Shown: piece by piece, positions 27,423 to 38,326 of the stretch
Numbering within the stretch: position 1 is the stretch's first letter
Layout of the letters: every line of letters begins with the position of its first letter
Origin: Novosphingobium sp. NDB2Meth1
Lineage (GTDB): Bacteria; Pseudomonadota; Alphaproteobacteria; Sphingomonadales; Sphingomonadaceae
Direction: 5' to 3'
Length of the DNA: 64,000 nt
Assembly: GCF_900117425.1 (NCBI RefSeq)
Contig: NZ_FPEH01000012.1
Location: forward strand, 62,001 to 126,000
Program-made: the position numbers and the translations under genes
The notes under the pieces: model-generated
What the model saw: the letters and a program-made list of their open reading frames with translations, nothing else
Told to the model about the DNA's origin: nothing
The model's database searches: none

Positions 27423-29459
27423 GTGCATCCGATCCAACTTATCGTTTTCCTGCCGCTGCTGGCAGCGCTGGTCGCAGGACTGGGCGCCCGGCTGATCGGC
27501 AAGGTGCCGGCCAAGATCGTGACGACGGGGGCGCTTTTCGTATCGTGCGCGCTGTCCTGGCCGATCTTCCTTTCGTTCCTGTCAGGCAGCGCCGAAGCCA
27601 CGGTGGTACCGGTGCTGCAGTGGGTGCGCTCGGGCGATCTCGACTTCCAGTGGGCGCTCAGGGTCGACACGCTGACTGCGGTTATGCTGGTGGTTGTGAC
27701 CAGCGTCTCGGCGCTCGTCCACCTGTACTCATGGGGCTACATGGACGAGGAGCCCGATCAGGCGCGGTTCTTCGCCTATCTGTCGCTGTTCACCTTCGCG
27801 ATGCTGATGCTGGTGACGGCTGACAACCTCGTCCAGATGTTCTTCGGCTGGGAAGGGGTGGGCCTTGCCTCTTATCTGCTGATCGGATTCTGGTTCCGCA
27901 AGCCCTCGGCCAACGCTGCCGCGATGAAGGCATTCGTGGTCAACCGCGTCGGTGACCTCGGTTTCATGCTGGGCATTTTCGGGACGTTCCTGGTGTTCGG
28001 CACCGTCTCGATCCCGGCGATCCTGGCGGCGGCGCCGGGCATGGCGGGCTCGACCATCGGCTTCCTTGGCCACCGCTTCGATACGATGACGGTGCTGTGC
28101 ATTCTCCTGTTCATCGGCGCGATGGGCAAGTCGGCGCAGCTTGGCCTGCACACCTGGCTGCCGGACGCGATGGAAGGCCCGACGCCGGTTTCGGCGCTGA
28201 TCCACGCCGCGACCATGGTGACCGCAGGCGTGTTCATGGTCTGCCGCCTTTCGCCGATGTTCCAGACCAGCGAAACCGCGATGACCGTGGTGACCTACGT
28301 GGGCGCGGCAACACTGTTCTTCGCCGCGACGATCGGCACGACGCAGTGGGACATCAAGCGGGTGATCGCTTATTCGACCTGCTCGCAGCTTGGCTACATG
28401 TTCGTGGCGGCGGGCGTCGGCGCGCCGGGTGCGGCGATGTTCCACTTGTTCACCCACGCCTTCTTCAAGGCGCTGCTGTTCCTCGGCGCGGGCTCGGTCA
28501 TCCATGCGATGCACCATGAGCAGGACATGCGCTATTACGGCGGCCTGAGGAAGCACATCCCGGTCACGTTCTGGGCGATGATGGCGGGCACGCTTGCGAT
28601 CACCGGCGTCGGTATCGTCGACGTGTTTGGCTTCGCGGGCTTCTATTCGAAGGACTCGATCCTCGAGGCGGCTTATGCCAGCGGGACCGGCCCCGGCCAC
28701 TTCGGCTTCTGGATGGGGATCACCGCCGCGCTGCTGACGAGCTTCTACTCGTGGCGCCTGATGTTCCTGACCTTCTGGGGCAAGCCGCGCTGGGAGCTCT
28801 CCGAGCATATCCAGCACGCGGTTCATGACGCACACGGCCATGGTGATCACGCACACGGGCATGATGATCACCACGCGCATGCCTCGCACGACGGCACCGC
28901 CGGCTATCATCCGCATGAAAGCCCGTGGGTCATGCTGCTGCCACTGGTGCTGCTGTCGATCGGCGCGGTCATTGCGGGCTATGTCTTCCACCATGCCTTC
29001 ATCAGCGAAGGCGAGGGCGAGTTCTGGAAGAACAGTGTCGCCTTCAGCGAACACTTCATCCATGCGATGCACGAGGTGCCGGAATGGGTGAAGTGGGCGC
29101 CGTTCGCGGTGATGGTCACCGGCCTTGCCGGTGCCTACGTCGCCTATATCGCGAGCCCAGGCCTGCCGGCGGCGTTCAACAGCGCCATCGGGCCGCTGTA
29201 CCGCTTCGTCTACAACAAGTGGTACTTCGACGAGCTCTACAACGTGCTCTTCGTGAAGCCTGCGATGGCGCTCGGCCGCCTGTTCTGGAAGCAGGGTGAC
29301 ATCGGGATCATCGACCGCTTCGGCCCCAACGGCGCGGCCTGGGTGGTCGCCCGTTCGAGCCGGATCGCGGTGCGGCTGCAGTCCGGATACCTCAACAGCT
29401 ATGCGCTGGTCATGCTCGTCGGCCTTGTCGGCGCGGTCAGCTGGGTGATTGCACGATGA
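27423..29459 (+). CDS. nuoL: NADH-quinone oxidoreductase subunit L
   Basis: Largest proton-pumping antiporter-like subunit, 678 residues, with a long lateral C-terminal helix. Conserved: [18 protein letters not shown] with the key glutamate, [20 protein letters not shown] with the key lysine, and [15 protein letters not shown] His/Asp/Gly-rich loop (DNA about 28815-28925) lies between the antiporter domain and the C-terminal helices. Start GTG 27423. Confidence 0.97.
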   Translation: MHPIQLIVFLPLLAALVAGLGARLIGKVPAKIVTTGALFVSCALSWPIFLSFLSGSAEATVVPVLQWVRSGDLDFQWALRVDTLTAVMLVVVTSVSALVHLYSWGYMDEEPDQARFFAYLSLFTFAMLMLVTADNLVQMFFGWEGVGLASYLLIGFWFRKPSANAAAMKAFVVNRVGDLGFMLGIFGTFLVFGTVSIPAILAAAPGMAGSTIGFLGHRFDTMTVLCILLFIGAMGKSAQLGLHTWLPDAMEGPTPVSALIHAATMVTAGVFMVCRLSPMFQTSETAMTVVTYVGAATLFFAATIGTTQWDIKRVIAYSTCSQLGYMFVAAGVGAPGAAMFHLFTHAFFKALLFLGAGSVIHAMHHEQDMRYYGGLRKHIPVTFWAMMAGTLAITGVGIVDVFGFAGFYSKDSILEAAYASGTGPGHFGFWMGITAALLTSFYSWRLMFLTFWGKPRWELSEHIQHAVHDAHGHGDHAHGHDDHHAHASHDGTAGYHPHESPWVMLLPLVLLSIGAVIAGYVFHHAFISEGEGEFWKNSVAFSEHFIHAMHEVPEWVKWAPFAVMVTGLAGAYVAYIASPGLPAAFNSAIGPLYRFVYNKWYFDELYNVLFVKPAMALGRLFWKQGDIGIIDRFGPNGAAWVVARSSRIAVRLQSGYLNSYALVMLVGLVGAVSWVIAR

Positions 29460-31024
29460 TCGGGTTTCCTATTCTCAGCTTGATGCTCCTCGTGCCGCTG
29501 GTCGGCGCGGTGGCCTGCCTCATGGCGGGGCGCGAGCAGGCGCGCATGATCGCGCTGGTGGCGACGCTGGTCGATCTCGTGCTGGGCGCGGTGCTGTGGT
29601 CGCATTACCAGATCGGCGGGCCGCAGTGGCAGTTCCAGGAGCATGCCTCGATCTTCGCGGGCTTCGAATGGAAGCTCGGCATCGACGGGATCGCGCTGCT
29701 GCTGATTGCACTGACGGTGTTCCTCATGCCGATCTGCATCGGCGCGAGCTGGAACGCGATCGAGAAGCGCGCGGGCGAGTACTACGCCAACTTCCTGATC
29801 ATGGAGACGCTGATGATCGGCGTCTTCACCGCGCAGGACCTATTCCTGTTCTACATCATGTTCGAGGCCGGCCTGATCCCGATGTACCTGATCATCGGCA
29901 TCTGGGGCGGGGCGGACCGCATCTACGCCAGCTACAAGTTCTTCCTCTACACGCTGCTCGGATCGGTGCTGATGCTGATCGCGATGATGTGGATGGTGAA
30001 CGAGGCAGGCTCCAGCGACATCCCGACGCTGATGGCCTACAGCTTCCCGGTCAAGGCGCAGACCTGGCTGTGGCTGGCGTTCTTCGCGAGCTTTGCAGTG
30101 AAGATGCCGATGTGGCCGACGCACACCTGGCTGCCCGACGCGCACGTGCAGGCGCCGACCGCGGGATCGGTGATCCTTGCCGGCGTGCTGCTCAAGATGG
30201 GCGGCTACGGCTTCATCCGCTTCTCGCTGCCGATGTTCCCCGAGGCATCCGCGCAGTTCGCGCCGCTGATCTACGCGCTGTCGATGGCGGCGGTGGTGAT
30301 CACCTCGCTGATCGCGCTGGTGCAGCACGACATGAAGAAGCTTATCGCCTATTCCTCGGTCGCGCACATGGCGATCGTGACGGTGGGCCTGTTCGCGTTC
30401 AACCGGCAGGGCCTTGAAGGCTCGATGATCGTGATGCTGAGCCACGGCATCGTCTCGGGCGCGCTGTTCCTGGCCGTCGGCGTGATCTACGACCGGCTGC
30501 ACACGCGCGAGATCGACCGCTACGGCGGCCTTGCCATCAACATGCCGGCCTATGCGCTGTTCTTCATGCTGTTCACGATGGCCTCGGTCGGCCTGCCCGG
30601 CACGAGCGGCTTCGTCGGCGAGTTCCTCTCGCTCATGGGCATCTACGCGCAGTCGAGCTGGGTTGCGCTGATCTGCACAACCGGCATCATCCTTGGCGCG
30701 GCCTACATGCTTTACCTCTATCGCCGCGTGGTGTTCGGCGTGCAGAAGAACGAGGACGCGGCGGCGATGCCCGATCTCGATGCGCGCGAATGGGCGATGA
30801 TGATCCCGCTGGCGGCCGCGGTGATGTGGATGGGCGTGTATCCGGAAACCTTCCTTGCGCCGATGCGCAAGGATATCGCGAGCCTCGAGGCGCGGCTGGC
30901 GCAGGCGCGGCCCAAGGGCGATGCCGATGTGCAGCTGGCAGCGATCCGGCCGGCTGCAACTGAACACGAACATGGGGAAAGCATGGAACACGGTGCCGAA
31001 GCGGCTCATGTGGAGGCACGCTGA
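29456..31024 (+). CDS. nuoM: NADH-quinone oxidoreductase subunit M
   Basis: Second antiporter-like proton pump subunit, 522 residues. Conserved: [17 protein letters not shown] with the essential glutamate, [20 protein letters not shown] with the key lysine, and [22 protein letters not shown] overlaps the nuoL stop; the stop overlaps the nuoN start (TGATG). The C-terminal tail is Glu/His-rich ([16 protein letters not shown]). Confidence 0.97.
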   Translation: MIGFPILSLMLLVPLVGAVACLMAGREQARMIALVATLVDLVLGAVLWSHYQIGGPQWQFQEHASIFAGFEWKLGIDGIALLLIALTVFLMPICIGASWNAIEKRAGEYYANFLIMETLMIGVFTAQDLFLFYIMFEAGLIPMYLIIGIWGGADRIYASYKFFLYTLLGSVLMLIAMMWMVNEAGSSDIPTLMAYSFPVKAQTWLWLAFFASFAVKMPMWPTHTWLPDAHVQAPTAGSVILAGVLLKMGGYGFIRFSLPMFPEASAQFAPLIYALSMAAVVITSLIALVQHDMKKLIAYSSVAHMAIVTVGLFAFNRQGLEGSMIVMLSHGIVSGALFLAVGVIYDRLHTREIDRYGGLAINMPAYALFFMLFTMASVGLPGTSGFVGEFLSLMGIYAQSSWVALICTTGIILGAAYMLYLYRRVVFGVQKNEDAAAMPDLDAREWAMMIPLAAAVMWMGVYPETFLAPMRKDIASLEARLAQARPKGDADVQLAAIRPAATEHEHGESMEHGAEAAHVEAR

Positions 31025-32487
31025 TGGAACTGCTGCGCTCTTTGGCGATTACCGGGACTGAGGAAGTCCTCAGCGTTTCCGGCCTGATCCTGCTGCTCGC
31101 CGCCGCCTGGGGTGGTGACAAGGCCTCGCGCGTCATCTCGATTGCTGCCGTCGCTGCGCTCACGGTTTGCGCTGTCCTGACCGCACCGGCGCTCAGCCAG
31201 GCCGCGATGGGCGAGGCGGCAAGCGCGTGGAACGGCCAGTTCTCGGGCGACGCCTTTGCCGCGTTCGGCAAGCTCCTGATCTACATCGGCGCCGCCGTCA
31301 CGCTGATCGTCGCCCCGGCGTTCTTCGAGCGCGAGAAGGCGATGCGCGCGGAATTTCCGCTGCTGGTGCTGCTGGCGGCGATGGGCATGGGCATGATGGT
31401 CTCGGCGACCGACATGCTGGCGCTCTACATCGGGCTCGAGCTCAACAGCCTCGCCGCCTACGTCATGGCCTCGTTCCTGCGCAGCGACGAGCGTTCGGCG
31501 GAAGCGGGGCTCAAGTACTTCGTGCTGGGTTCGCTCGCTTCGGGCATTCTGCTTTATGGCATCAGCCTGACGTATGGTTTTACCGGCAGCACCAGCTTCG
31601 CCGGGATCCACGGCGCGCTGGCCGGCACGCTCTCGACGGGCGCGGTGTTCGGCGTTGTCTTCGTGCTGGCGGGCCTTGCCTTCAAGGTCAGCGCGGCGCC
31701 GTTCCACATGTGGACGCCGGACGTCTACGAAGGCGCACCGACCCCGGTGACGACTTTCTTCGCGACGGCACCCAAAGTTGCGGCGCTAGCCCTCCTGATG
31801 CGTGTTAGCCTCTTCGCGTTCGGCTCGCAGCCGGGCGTGTGGCAGCAGATCGTGATCTTCGTCGCGCTGCTGTCGATCGTGATCGGCGCGCTCGGCGCGA
31901 TCGGGCAGGACAACATCAAGCGCCTGCTCGCCTATTCCTCGATCAACAACGTCGGCTTCATGCTGATCGGTCTCGCCTGCGCCAATCAGGCCGGCGCTGC
32001 GGCGATGCTGGTCTACCTTGCGATCTATGTCGCGATGACCGTTGCGGGCTTCGTCGCGGTGCTGATGCTGCGCGATGCGGACGGGGCGCCGGTCGAATCG
32101 ATCACCGCGATGGCGGGCCTTTCGAAGACCCGTCCGGCGCTCGCCTGGGCGACTGCCGCGGTCATGTTCAGCCTTGCCGGCATTCCGCCGCTGTTCGGGT
32201 TCTGGGGCAAGTTCGTGGTGTTCCAGGCCGCCGTGCAGGCGGGGCTGCTGACGCTGGCGGCCATCGGTATCGCGGCTTCGGTGATCGGCGCTTTCTATTA
32301 CCTCAAGGTCGTCAAGGTGATGTTCTTCGACGAGGCGACCGACGTGGTGACGGGTCAGAGCGACATGGCGCAGCGCGTGCTGCTGTTCGTATCGACGGTG
32401 GTGATCTCGCCGCTGGGTTGGCTGGTGACGAAGCCGCTCGGTGTCCTCGCTGGCAACGCGGCTGCCGCGCTGTTCCACATCGCGTGA
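31024..32487 (+). CDS. nuoN: NADH-quinone oxidoreductase subunit N
   Basis: Third antiporter-like subunit, 487 residues. Conserved: ALYIGLELNSLAAYVMASF with the glutamate, FKVSAAPFHMWTPDVYEGAP with the key lysine, and PTPVTTFFATAPKVA. It is the last complex I gene; birA starts shortly after on the same strand, so read-through is likely. Confidence 0.97.
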   Translation: MELLRSLAITGTEEVLSVSGLILLLAAAWGGDKASRVISIAAVAALTVCAVLTAPALSQAAMGEAASAWNGQFSGDAFAAFGKLLIYIGAAVTLIVAPAFFEREKAMRAEFPLLVLLAAMGMGMMVSATDMLALYIGLELNSLAAYVMASFLRSDERSAEAGLKYFVLGSLASGILLYGISLTYGFTGSTSFAGIHGALAGTLSTGAVFGVVFVLAGLAFKVSAAPFHMWTPDVYEGAPTPVTTFFATAPKVAALALLMRVSLFAFGSQPGVWQQIVIFVALLSIVIGALGAIGQDNIKRLLAYSSINNVGFMLIGLACANQAGAAAMLVYLAIYVAMTVAGFVAVLMLRDADGAPVESITAMAGLSKTRPALAWATAAVMFSLAGIPPLFGFWGKFVVFQAAVQAGLLTLAAIGIAASVIGAFYYLKVVKVMFFDEATDVVTGQSDMAQRVLLFVSTVVISPLGWLVTKPLGVLAGNAAAALFHIA

Positions 32488-32514
32488 TCGGCTGAGCCTC
32501 CGGTGCCGGACCCC

Positions 32515-33258
32515 ATGATTAGGGTCGTGGCGGAGATCGCCTCGACCAATTCGGCGCTGCTGGAGCGGCTGTTGCAGGGCGAGGCGCCGGTGGATGGGCA
32601 GTGGCTGGTCGCGGACCGCCAGGTCGCCGGACGCGGGCGTGCAGGGCGGGTGTGGACCGGTGGGTTCGGCAACTTCATGGGATCGACGGCGGTTGCGTTG
32701 CGCGATCATGAGGCTTTGCCGCAGACCCTGGCGCTGGTGGCAGGGTTGAGTGTGCACCGGGCGCTGATGGCTGTGGCGCCCGAACTTTCCGGGCTCGCGC
32801 TGAAGTGGCCGAACGATCTCTTGGTGGGCGAAGCCAAGCTGGGCGGCATCCTGCTTGAGCGGCAGCGCGATGCGGTGGTTGTCGGCATCGGGGTGAATCT
32901 GGCGGAGGCGCCGGATGTGCCGGGGCGCAAGACGGCGTCGCTGGCGGGCCTGGGCTATAGCGTGAGCCGCGATGCCTTCGCTTCCGCATTGGCCGAGACC
33001 TGGGCCGAGGATCTCACCGCATGGCACGCTGGCGGCTGGCCGATGCTGCGTGAAGCCTGGCTCGTGCGTTCGCTGCCCAAAGGCACCCTGCTGGGGGTGA
33101 ACCTCAGCGAGGAAGGCCATCTGATCGGTGGATTTGCGGGGCTCGAGCCCGATGGGGCGGTCCTTCTGCGCTTGGCGGACGGCGCGGTCCGTGCCATCCA
33201 CGCCGGAGACGTCGAGCTTATCGGCGCAGGAGGAATAGGCGATGCTTCTGGCGGTTGA
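32515..33258 (+). CDS. birA: biotin--[acetyl-CoA-carboxylase] ligase (no HTH domain)
   Basis: Attaches biotin to carrier proteins via biotinyl-AMP; 247 residues. Motifs: [10 protein letters not shown], the nucleotide/biotin loop [28 protein letters not shown], and GIGVNL. There is no N-terminal DNA-binding domain, so it is an enzyme only and not a repressor. ATG 32515 is preferred; GTG 32503 would add four residues and neither has a strong ribosome-binding site. Its last 17 bp overlap coaX. Confidence 0.93.
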   Translation: MIRVVAEIASTNSALLERLLQGEAPVDGQWLVADRQVAGRGRAGRVWTGGFGNFMGSTAVALRDHEALPQTLALVAGLSVHRALMAVAPELSGLALKWPNDLLVGEAKLGGILLERQRDAVVVGIGVNLAEAPDVPGRKTASLAGLGYSVSRDAFASALAETWAEDLTAWHAGGWPMLREAWLVRSLPKGTLLGVNLSEEGHLIGGFAGLEPDGAVLLRLADGAVRAIHAGDVELIGAGGIGDASGG

Positions 33259-34027
33259 CGTTGGGAACACCAACGTCGTGTTCGCGCTGTTCGACGGGCG
33301 GGAAATCCGCTCGCGCTGGCGGGTGGCGACCGATCCGCGGCGCACGGCGGACGAATATGCGGTGTGGCTGCTGCAGCTGATGAAGCTGCAGGGGTTTGAC
33401 CCGGAGCGGGTGCGGCAGATCCTGATTTCGACCGTGGTGCCGCGCGCGCTGCACAACCTGCAGGTGCTTGGGCAGAAGTATTTCGGGATCGATCCACTGA
33501 TCGCCGGTCAGCCGCCGGTGGAGTGGGGCTTCGTCGCGGACGTCGAGCAGCCGCGCTCGCTGGGGGCGGACCGTGCGGTGAACACCGTGGCGGCGCATGC
33601 GAAGTACGAAGGCGACCTGATCGTGGTCGACTTCGGCACGGCGACCACCTTCGACGTGGTCGACGCAAGCGGCGCCTACAAGGGCGGGATCATCGCGCCG
33701 GGTATCAACCTTTCGCTCGATGCGCTGGTGACGGCGGCGGCCAAACTGCCGCGCATCGCCATCGCGCCGCCGCAAGGCAACAATCGCAGCGTGATCGGCC
33801 GTAACACTGAAGACCAGATGCAGATCGGCGTGTTCTGGGGCTATGTGGCGATGATGGAAGGCCTGATATCGCGTCTGCGCGAAGAAATCGGACGCCCTGC
33901 CAAGGTGGTTGCCACCGGCGGACTGGCAGTGCTGTTTGACCAGCACACCGCGATCTTCGACCATGTCGATACGGACCTGACGCTGGATGGCATTGCCATC
34001 CTGGCGGAACGCGTGGCCGCGCGCTGA
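33242..34027 (+). CDS. coaX: type III pantothenate kinase
   Basis: First step of CoA synthesis, ASKHA-fold kinase, 261 residues. Motifs: [14 protein letters not shown] (phosphate 1), [31 protein letters not shown] with the catalytic aspartate, and ATGGLA near the end. AGGAGGAATAGGC precedes ATG 33242. The order birA-coaX-rnj after nuoN is common in related alphaproteobacteria. Confidence 0.95.
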   Translation: MLLAVDVGNTNVVFALFDGREIRSRWRVATDPRRTADEYAVWLLQLMKLQGFDPERVRQILISTVVPRALHNLQVLGQKYFGIDPLIAGQPPVEWGFVADVEQPRSLGADRAVNTVAAHAKYEGDLIVVDFGTATTFDVVDASGAYKGGIIAPGINLSLDALVTAAAKLPRIAIAPPQGNNRSVIGRNTEDQMQIGVFWGYVAMMEGLISRLREEIGRPAKVVATGGLAVLFDQHTAIFDHVDTDLTLDGIAILAERVAAR

Positions 34028-34084
34028 CCATCGGGCGTGCTGCGAACCTTTGGCCAGATTGGCCGCTAGTGAACTGGAATTGTT

Positions 34085-35737
34085 GTGAAACCCGGTAAGG
34101 AATTGCTGTTCCTCGCGCTCGGCGGATCGGGCGAGATCGGCATGAACGTCAATCTCTACGGCTGCGACGGCAAGTGGCTGATGGTCGACCTCGGCATGAC
34201 CTTTGCCGACCCGTACTATCCGGGGGTCGATCTCGTGTTCGCGGACCTAACCTTCATCGAGGAGCGCCTCGACGATCTCGTCGGGGTGGTGCTGACTCAT
34301 GCGCACGAGGACCATATCGGCGCGGTGCCCTATTTCGCGCTCGATCTCGGCGTGCCGCTCTATGCGACACCCTTCACCGCGCGGCTTGTCGCGGAGAAGC
34401 TGGCCGAGGCAGGAATTTCCAAGGATGTGCAGCTGAACGTCGTGCCGAACGAGGCCTCACTGAGCCTCGGGCCGTTCGACATCCGCTACGTGCCGCTCGC
34501 GCACTCGATTGCCGAAGGCAACGCGCTGGTGATCGAGACGCCTCATGGCCGCGTGTTCCACACCGGCGACTGGAAGCTCGATGACGAGCCGCTGATCGGC
34601 GTGCCGGCGACCGAGGGCGACCTTACCGCGCTGGGCGACGAGGGTGTGCTGGCGCTGGTCTGCGATTCGACCAACGTGTTCAATCCCAAGCCCTCCGGCT
34701 CCGAAGGCGCGGTGCGCGACGGGCTGATGGAGATGGTGAAGGGTCTCAAGGGCAAGCGCGTCGTTGTCACCACGTTCGCCTCGAACGTGGCGCGGCTGCA
34801 GACGCTGGCCGAAGTGGCCGAGGCGACCGGGCGGCAGCTCTGCGTGGCGGGGCGCTCGCTCGACCGGATCATCGGAGTCTCGCAGGCGAGCGGGTACCTC
34901 AAGGCCTTTCCCGACGTGGTGCGGATGGAAGACGCGATGGACTTGCCGCGCGGCGAAGTGCTCGTGCTGGCGACCGGCGGACAGGGCGAACCGCGTGCGG
35001 CGCTCGCGCGGATTGCTTCGGATACGCATCCCATCCGGCTCGAGAAGGGCGATGCGGTGATCTTCTCGAGCCGCCAGATACCGGGCAACGAACTGGCTAT
35101 CGGGCGAGTGCAAAACCAGCTGGCGGCCAAGGGCGTGGAGATCCTGACCGACCGGCAGGGCATGATCCACGTCTCGGGTCATCCGGGGCGACCTGAACTG
35201 GAAGCGCTCTACAGCTGGCTGCGACCGGAAATCCTGGTGCCCGTGCACGGCGAGATGCGCCACATGGCCGAGCAGGCGCGGCTGGGGAAGGCGAGCGGGA
35301 TCAAGCGCACGATCGTCCAGAAGAACGGCGATCTGGTGCGCCTCGCGCCCGATGGCCCGACCAAGCTGAGCGAAGTGCGCGCAGGGCGGCTCGTGCTCGA
35401 TGGTGACATCATCGCGCCCGCAGACGGCAGTGCGATGGGCCAGCGGCGCAAGCTGGCGGAGAGTGGCGTGGTGGTGGCCGCGCTCGCGGTCTCGCCGGTC
35501 GGCAAGCTGAAGTCGGCCATCGAGATCGCGGCGGTCGGGCTGCCGCTTGAAGAGGGCATGGGCGAGTTCATCGCCGAAGCGCAAGGCGATGTCGCCAAGG
35601 CGCTGGGCACGCTCAAGGGCGAGAAGGCGCGCGACAGGGCGGCGATTTCCGAAACGGTGCGGCTGACCGTGCGGCGCGCGGCGCAGCGCTGGTCGGGCAA
35701 GAAGCCGGTCGTCCAGGTCATGCTGCGGGAAGGCTGA
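34085..35737 (+). CDS. rnj: ribonuclease J
   Basis: Metallo-beta-lactamase/beta-CASP ribonuclease with 5'-3' exonuclease and endonuclease activity, 550 residues. The Zn motif is LTHAHEDHIGAVPY; HSIAEGNAL, FHTGDWKLD and the CASP motifs (VTTFASNVARL, SSRQIPGNE, VSGHPGRPE, VPVHGE) follow in order. The start is GTG 34085. The window thus encodes both RNase E and RNase J, a combination known in alphaproteobacteria. Confidence 0.96.
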   Translation: MKPGKELLFLALGGSGEIGMNVNLYGCDGKWLMVDLGMTFADPYYPGVDLVFADLTFIEERLDDLVGVVLTHAHEDHIGAVPYFALDLGVPLYATPFTARLVAEKLAEAGISKDVQLNVVPNEASLSLGPFDIRYVPLAHSIAEGNALVIETPHGRVFHTGDWKLDDEPLIGVPATEGDLTALGDEGVLALVCDSTNVFNPKPSGSEGAVRDGLMEMVKGLKGKRVVVTTFASNVARLQTLAEVAEATGRQLCVAGRSLDRIIGVSQASGYLKAFPDVVRMEDAMDLPRGEVLVLATGGQGEPRAALARIASDTHPIRLEKGDAVIFSSRQIPGNELAIGRVQNQLAAKGVEILTDRQGMIHVSGHPGRPELEALYSWLRPEILVPVHGEMRHMAEQARLGKASGIKRTIVQKNGDLVRLAPDGPTKLSEVRAGRLVLDGDIIAPADGSAMGQRRKLAESGVVVAALAVSPVGKLKSAIEIAAVGLPLEEGMGEFIAEAQGDVAKALGTLKGEKARDRAAISETVRLTVRRAAQRWSGKKPVVQVMLREG

Positions 35738-35742
35738 AGCCG

Positions 35743-36015
35743 ATGAAGTGGACATCCATCCTCGCGATCTGGACGCTGTTCTGGGTGCTTTCGGCCTTCC
35801 TCGTGATGCCGTTCGGGGTACGTACGGCGGATGAGATGGGTGTCGAGAAAGTGCCCGGTCAGGCGCCGAGTGCGCCGGCGAACTTCAACCCGCGCAAGCT
35901 CCTGCTGCGCGCCTCGGTGCTCTCGACCGTGCTGTTCTGGCTCTACTACGCGAACTACGTGAACCACTGGATCACGATCCAGGACCTCGACATCGCGCCC
36001 CTGCTGGGGATTTAG
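35743..36015 (+). CDS. DUF1467 family membrane protein
   Basis: 90 residues with two TM segments (ILAIWTLFWVLSAFLVMPFG and LSTVLFWLYYANYVNHW) and the motif GVRTADEMG characteristic of DUF1467. Function unknown. It starts 5 bp after rnj, as is usual in this lineage. Its TAG stop (36013-36015) overlaps the stop of the convergent phoB by two bases. Confidence 0.9.
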   Translation: MKWTSILAIWTLFWVLSAFLVMPFGVRTADEMGVEKVPGQAPSAPANFNPRKLLLRASVLSTVLFWLYYANYVNHWITIQDLDIAPLLGI

Positions 36016-36701
36016 ACACCTTCGAGCGCGTAGCCCGCCGAGCGCACCGTGCGCACGGGATCGGGCGCGCCGGGGATGGCGATGGCTTGGCGCAGGCGGC
36101 GGATGTGGACGTCGACCGTGCGAAGTTCGATGTCGCTGCCGCTGCCCCAGACCGCATCGAGCAATTGCCCGCGCGAGAAGACGCGGCCCGGGTGCTCCAT
36201 GAAATGGCGCAGAAGGCGAAACTCGGTCGGCCCGATCTTGATGGCCTGACCGCTGCGGGTGACGCGGTGTGCGGTGGGATCGAGTGCGAGATCGCCGACG
36301 GTGATCGTCTCACCCGCCAGCGCGGGGCGCACGCGGCGCAGCACGGCACCAACGCGGGCGATGAGCTCGCGCGGGGAGAAGGGCTTCGTTACATAGTCGT
36401 CCGCGCCGGTTTCGAGGCCGCGCACACGGTCGTCCTCGTCGCTGCGCGCGGTGAGGATGATGATGGGCACGTGGGCGGTCGACTTGTTGCGGCGCAGGCG
36501 GCGGCAGACTTCGATGCCGCTGGTGCCGCCGATCATCCAGTCGAGCAGGACGAGATCCGGAGTATCCTCGGCAGCGAGGAGCAGGGCCTCGTCGCCGTCG
36601 TCGGTGGTGCGCACGTCGTAGCCTTCGCCGCGGAACCGGTATTCGACCAGTTCGGCAAGCGCTGTGTCATCCTCAACCAGAAGCAGCTTCGGCGCGGACA
36701 T
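36012..36701 (-). CDS. phoB: phosphate regulon response regulator PhoB
   Basis: OmpR-family response regulator, 229 residues. Receiver domain: acidic pocket VEDD, phosphorylated aspartate in VLLDWMIGG, Thr in ILTARSDE, and Lys in VTKPFSPRE. A winged-helix domain follows (LLRHFMEHPGRVFSRGQLLD, TVDVHIRRLRQAI). It should bind the Pho box before pstS. ATG 36701 follows GGGGG by 6 bp; the longer frame start at 36725 lacks a site. It is the last gene of the block, 96 bp after phoU. Confidence 0.95.
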   Translation of the reverse strand: MSAPKLLLVEDDTALAELVEYRFRGEGYDVRTTDDGDEALLLAAEDTPDLVLLDWMIGGTSGIEVCRRLRRNKSTAHVPIIILTARSDEDDRVRGLETGADDYVTKPFSPRELIARVGAVLRRVRPALAGETITVGDLALDPTAHRVTRSGQAIKIGPTEFRLLRHFMEHPGRVFSRGQLLDAVWGSGSDIELRTVDVHIRRLRQAIAIPGAPDPVRTVRSAGYALEGV

Positions 36702-36797
36702 CGATAACCCCCGGATGCAATCCACGAACGCCGTTCAAGGCGGTCCCCTTGCGCAAACACGCGATTTGTTACGCAGTCGTGACGTGCGTACGACCGC

Positions 36798-37484
36798 TCA
36801 GACCGGCGGGATGACTTCGTCCCGTTCCGGAAGGTAGGTGCCAGTGGCGGCGTAGTGTACCATCTCGGCGATATTGGTAGCGTGATCGCCGATCCGCTCG
36901 ATGTTTCGGGCGACGAACATCAACTGCGCGACCGAGCTGATCGTGGCCGGATTTTCAACCATATACGAGACGAAATTGCGGAACACGCTTTCATAGAAGG
37001 CATCGACCTTGGCGTCGCGCTTGACAATCTCGGCCGCCGCGACCGGATCGCGCGCGGCATAGGCAGTGAGCACATCGTGCACCATGTCGCCGGCGAGCTC
37101 GTTCATCACCGGCAGCAAGGTGAGTGGCTCGAAGCGCTTGCGGCCCTCGATATGGCCGACGCGCTTGGCGATGTTCTTGGCATAGTCGCCGATGCGCTCG
37201 ATCACGCCAGCGATCTTCAAGGCGGCGATCACCTCGCGCAGGTCGTCCGCCATCGGTGCGCGCAAGGCCAGCACGCGGACGGATAGGCGGTCCACTTCGC
37301 CTTCCAGCTGATCGATCCGTTTGTCACGCGCGATCACGCCCAGGGCGAGGTCCTGGTTTCCGTTGACCAGCGCATCCATGGCCTCGGCCACGGAAAGTTC
37401 GGCCAGACCGCCCATTTCCGCGACGAGGCCGCGCAGACGGGTGATGTCCTCATCGAACGCCTTGACGGTATGCTCGGCCATCAT
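36798..37484 (-). CDS. phoU: phosphate signalling protein PhoU
   Basis: Negative regulator linking the Pst transporter and PhoR, 228 residues of two three-helix PhoU repeats. The metal-binding signatures are visible as ERIGDYAKNIAKR and ERIGDHATNIAEM. The start is one of two tandem ATGs (37484/37481) behind GAGGAG. It lies 13 bp after pstB. Confidence 0.96.
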   Translation of the reverse strand: MMAEHTVKAFDEDITRLRGLVAEMGGLAELSVAEAMDALVNGNQDLALGVIARDKRIDQLEGEVDRLSVRVLALRAPMADDLREVIAALKIAGVIERIGDYAKNIAKRVGHIEGRKRFEPLTLLPVMNELAGDMVHDVLTAYAARDPVAAAEIVKRDAKVDAFYESVFRNFVSYMVENPATISSVAQLMFVARNIERIGDHATNIAEMVHYAATGTYLPERDEVIPPV

Positions 37485-37497
37485 TGCTCCTCATCCC

Positions 37498-38325
37498 CTA
37501 GCCGTAACGACCAGTGATGTAGTCCTTGGTCTTTTCCTCACGGGGATTCGTGAATATATCGGAAGTTGTACCGTATTCGACGATCTTGCCGAGATGGAAA
37601 AATGCGGTCCGCTGCGAGACGCGTGCGGCCTGCTGCATCGAGTGGGTAACGATCACAATGGCGTAGCGGCCGCGCAGTTCGTCGATCAGTTCCTCGATGC
37701 GCGCGGTGGCGATCGGGTCGAGCGCGGAACAGGGCTCGTCCATCAGGATCACTTCGGGATCGACCGCGATGGCGCGCGCGATGCACAGGCGCTGCTGCTG
37801 GCCGCCCGAGAGCGCTGTGCCGCTGTCGCTGAGCCGGTCCTTCACTTCATCCCATAGGCCTGCGCGCTGGAGCGATTGCTCGACGATGCCGTCCAGCTCG
37901 CTCTTGCTGCCGGTGATGCCGTGGATGCGCGGCCCGTAGGCGATGTTCTCGTAGATCGACTTGGGGAAGGGGTTCGGCTTCTGGAATACCATCCCGACCC
38001 GCGCGCGCAGCTGCACCACGTCCATGCCTGAGCGGTAGATGTCGGTGCCGTCCAGCAGGATCTCGCCTTCGACGCGGGCATTGGTGATCGTGTCGTTCAT
38101 GCGGTTGAGGCTGCGCAGGAACGTCGACTTGCCGCAGCCCGAAGGGCCGATGAACGCAGTGACATAGCTCTTGGGGATCTCGATCGAGACATCGTCGATC
38201 GCGCGCTTCTGGCCATAGTAGACCGAAACGCCACGGGCGCTGATCTTCGATGGGCCGACCGGTTCCGGGAACACGGGTGATGCGGGCTGGGTTGCCGCTT
38301 CGGAGGTTGGGACAGACGAATTCAT
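37498..38325 (-). CDS. pstB: phosphate ABC transporter ATP-binding protein
   Basis: ATPase of the high-affinity phosphate importer, 275 residues. Walker [10 protein letters not shown], signature [14 protein letters not shown], Walker [14 protein letters not shown] and switch histidine in VTHSMQQAA are all intact. The first 25 residues are a Pro/Ser/Thr-rich extension relative to E. coli PstB. One base separates it from pstA. Confidence 0.97.
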   Translation of the reverse strand: MNSSVPTSEAATQPASPVFPEPVGPSKISARGVSVYYGQKRAIDDVSIEIPKSYVTAFIGPSGCGKSTFLRSLNRMNDTITNARVEGEILLDGTDIYRSGMDVVQLRARVGMVFQKPNPFPKSIYENIAYGPRIHGITGSKSELDGIVEQSLQRAGLWDEVKDRLSDSGTALSGGQQQRLCIARAIAVDPEVILMDEPCSALDPIATARIEELIDELRGRYAIVIVTHSMQQAARVSQRTAFFHLGKIVEYGTTSDIFTNPREEKTKDYITGRYG

Positions 38326-38326
38326 G

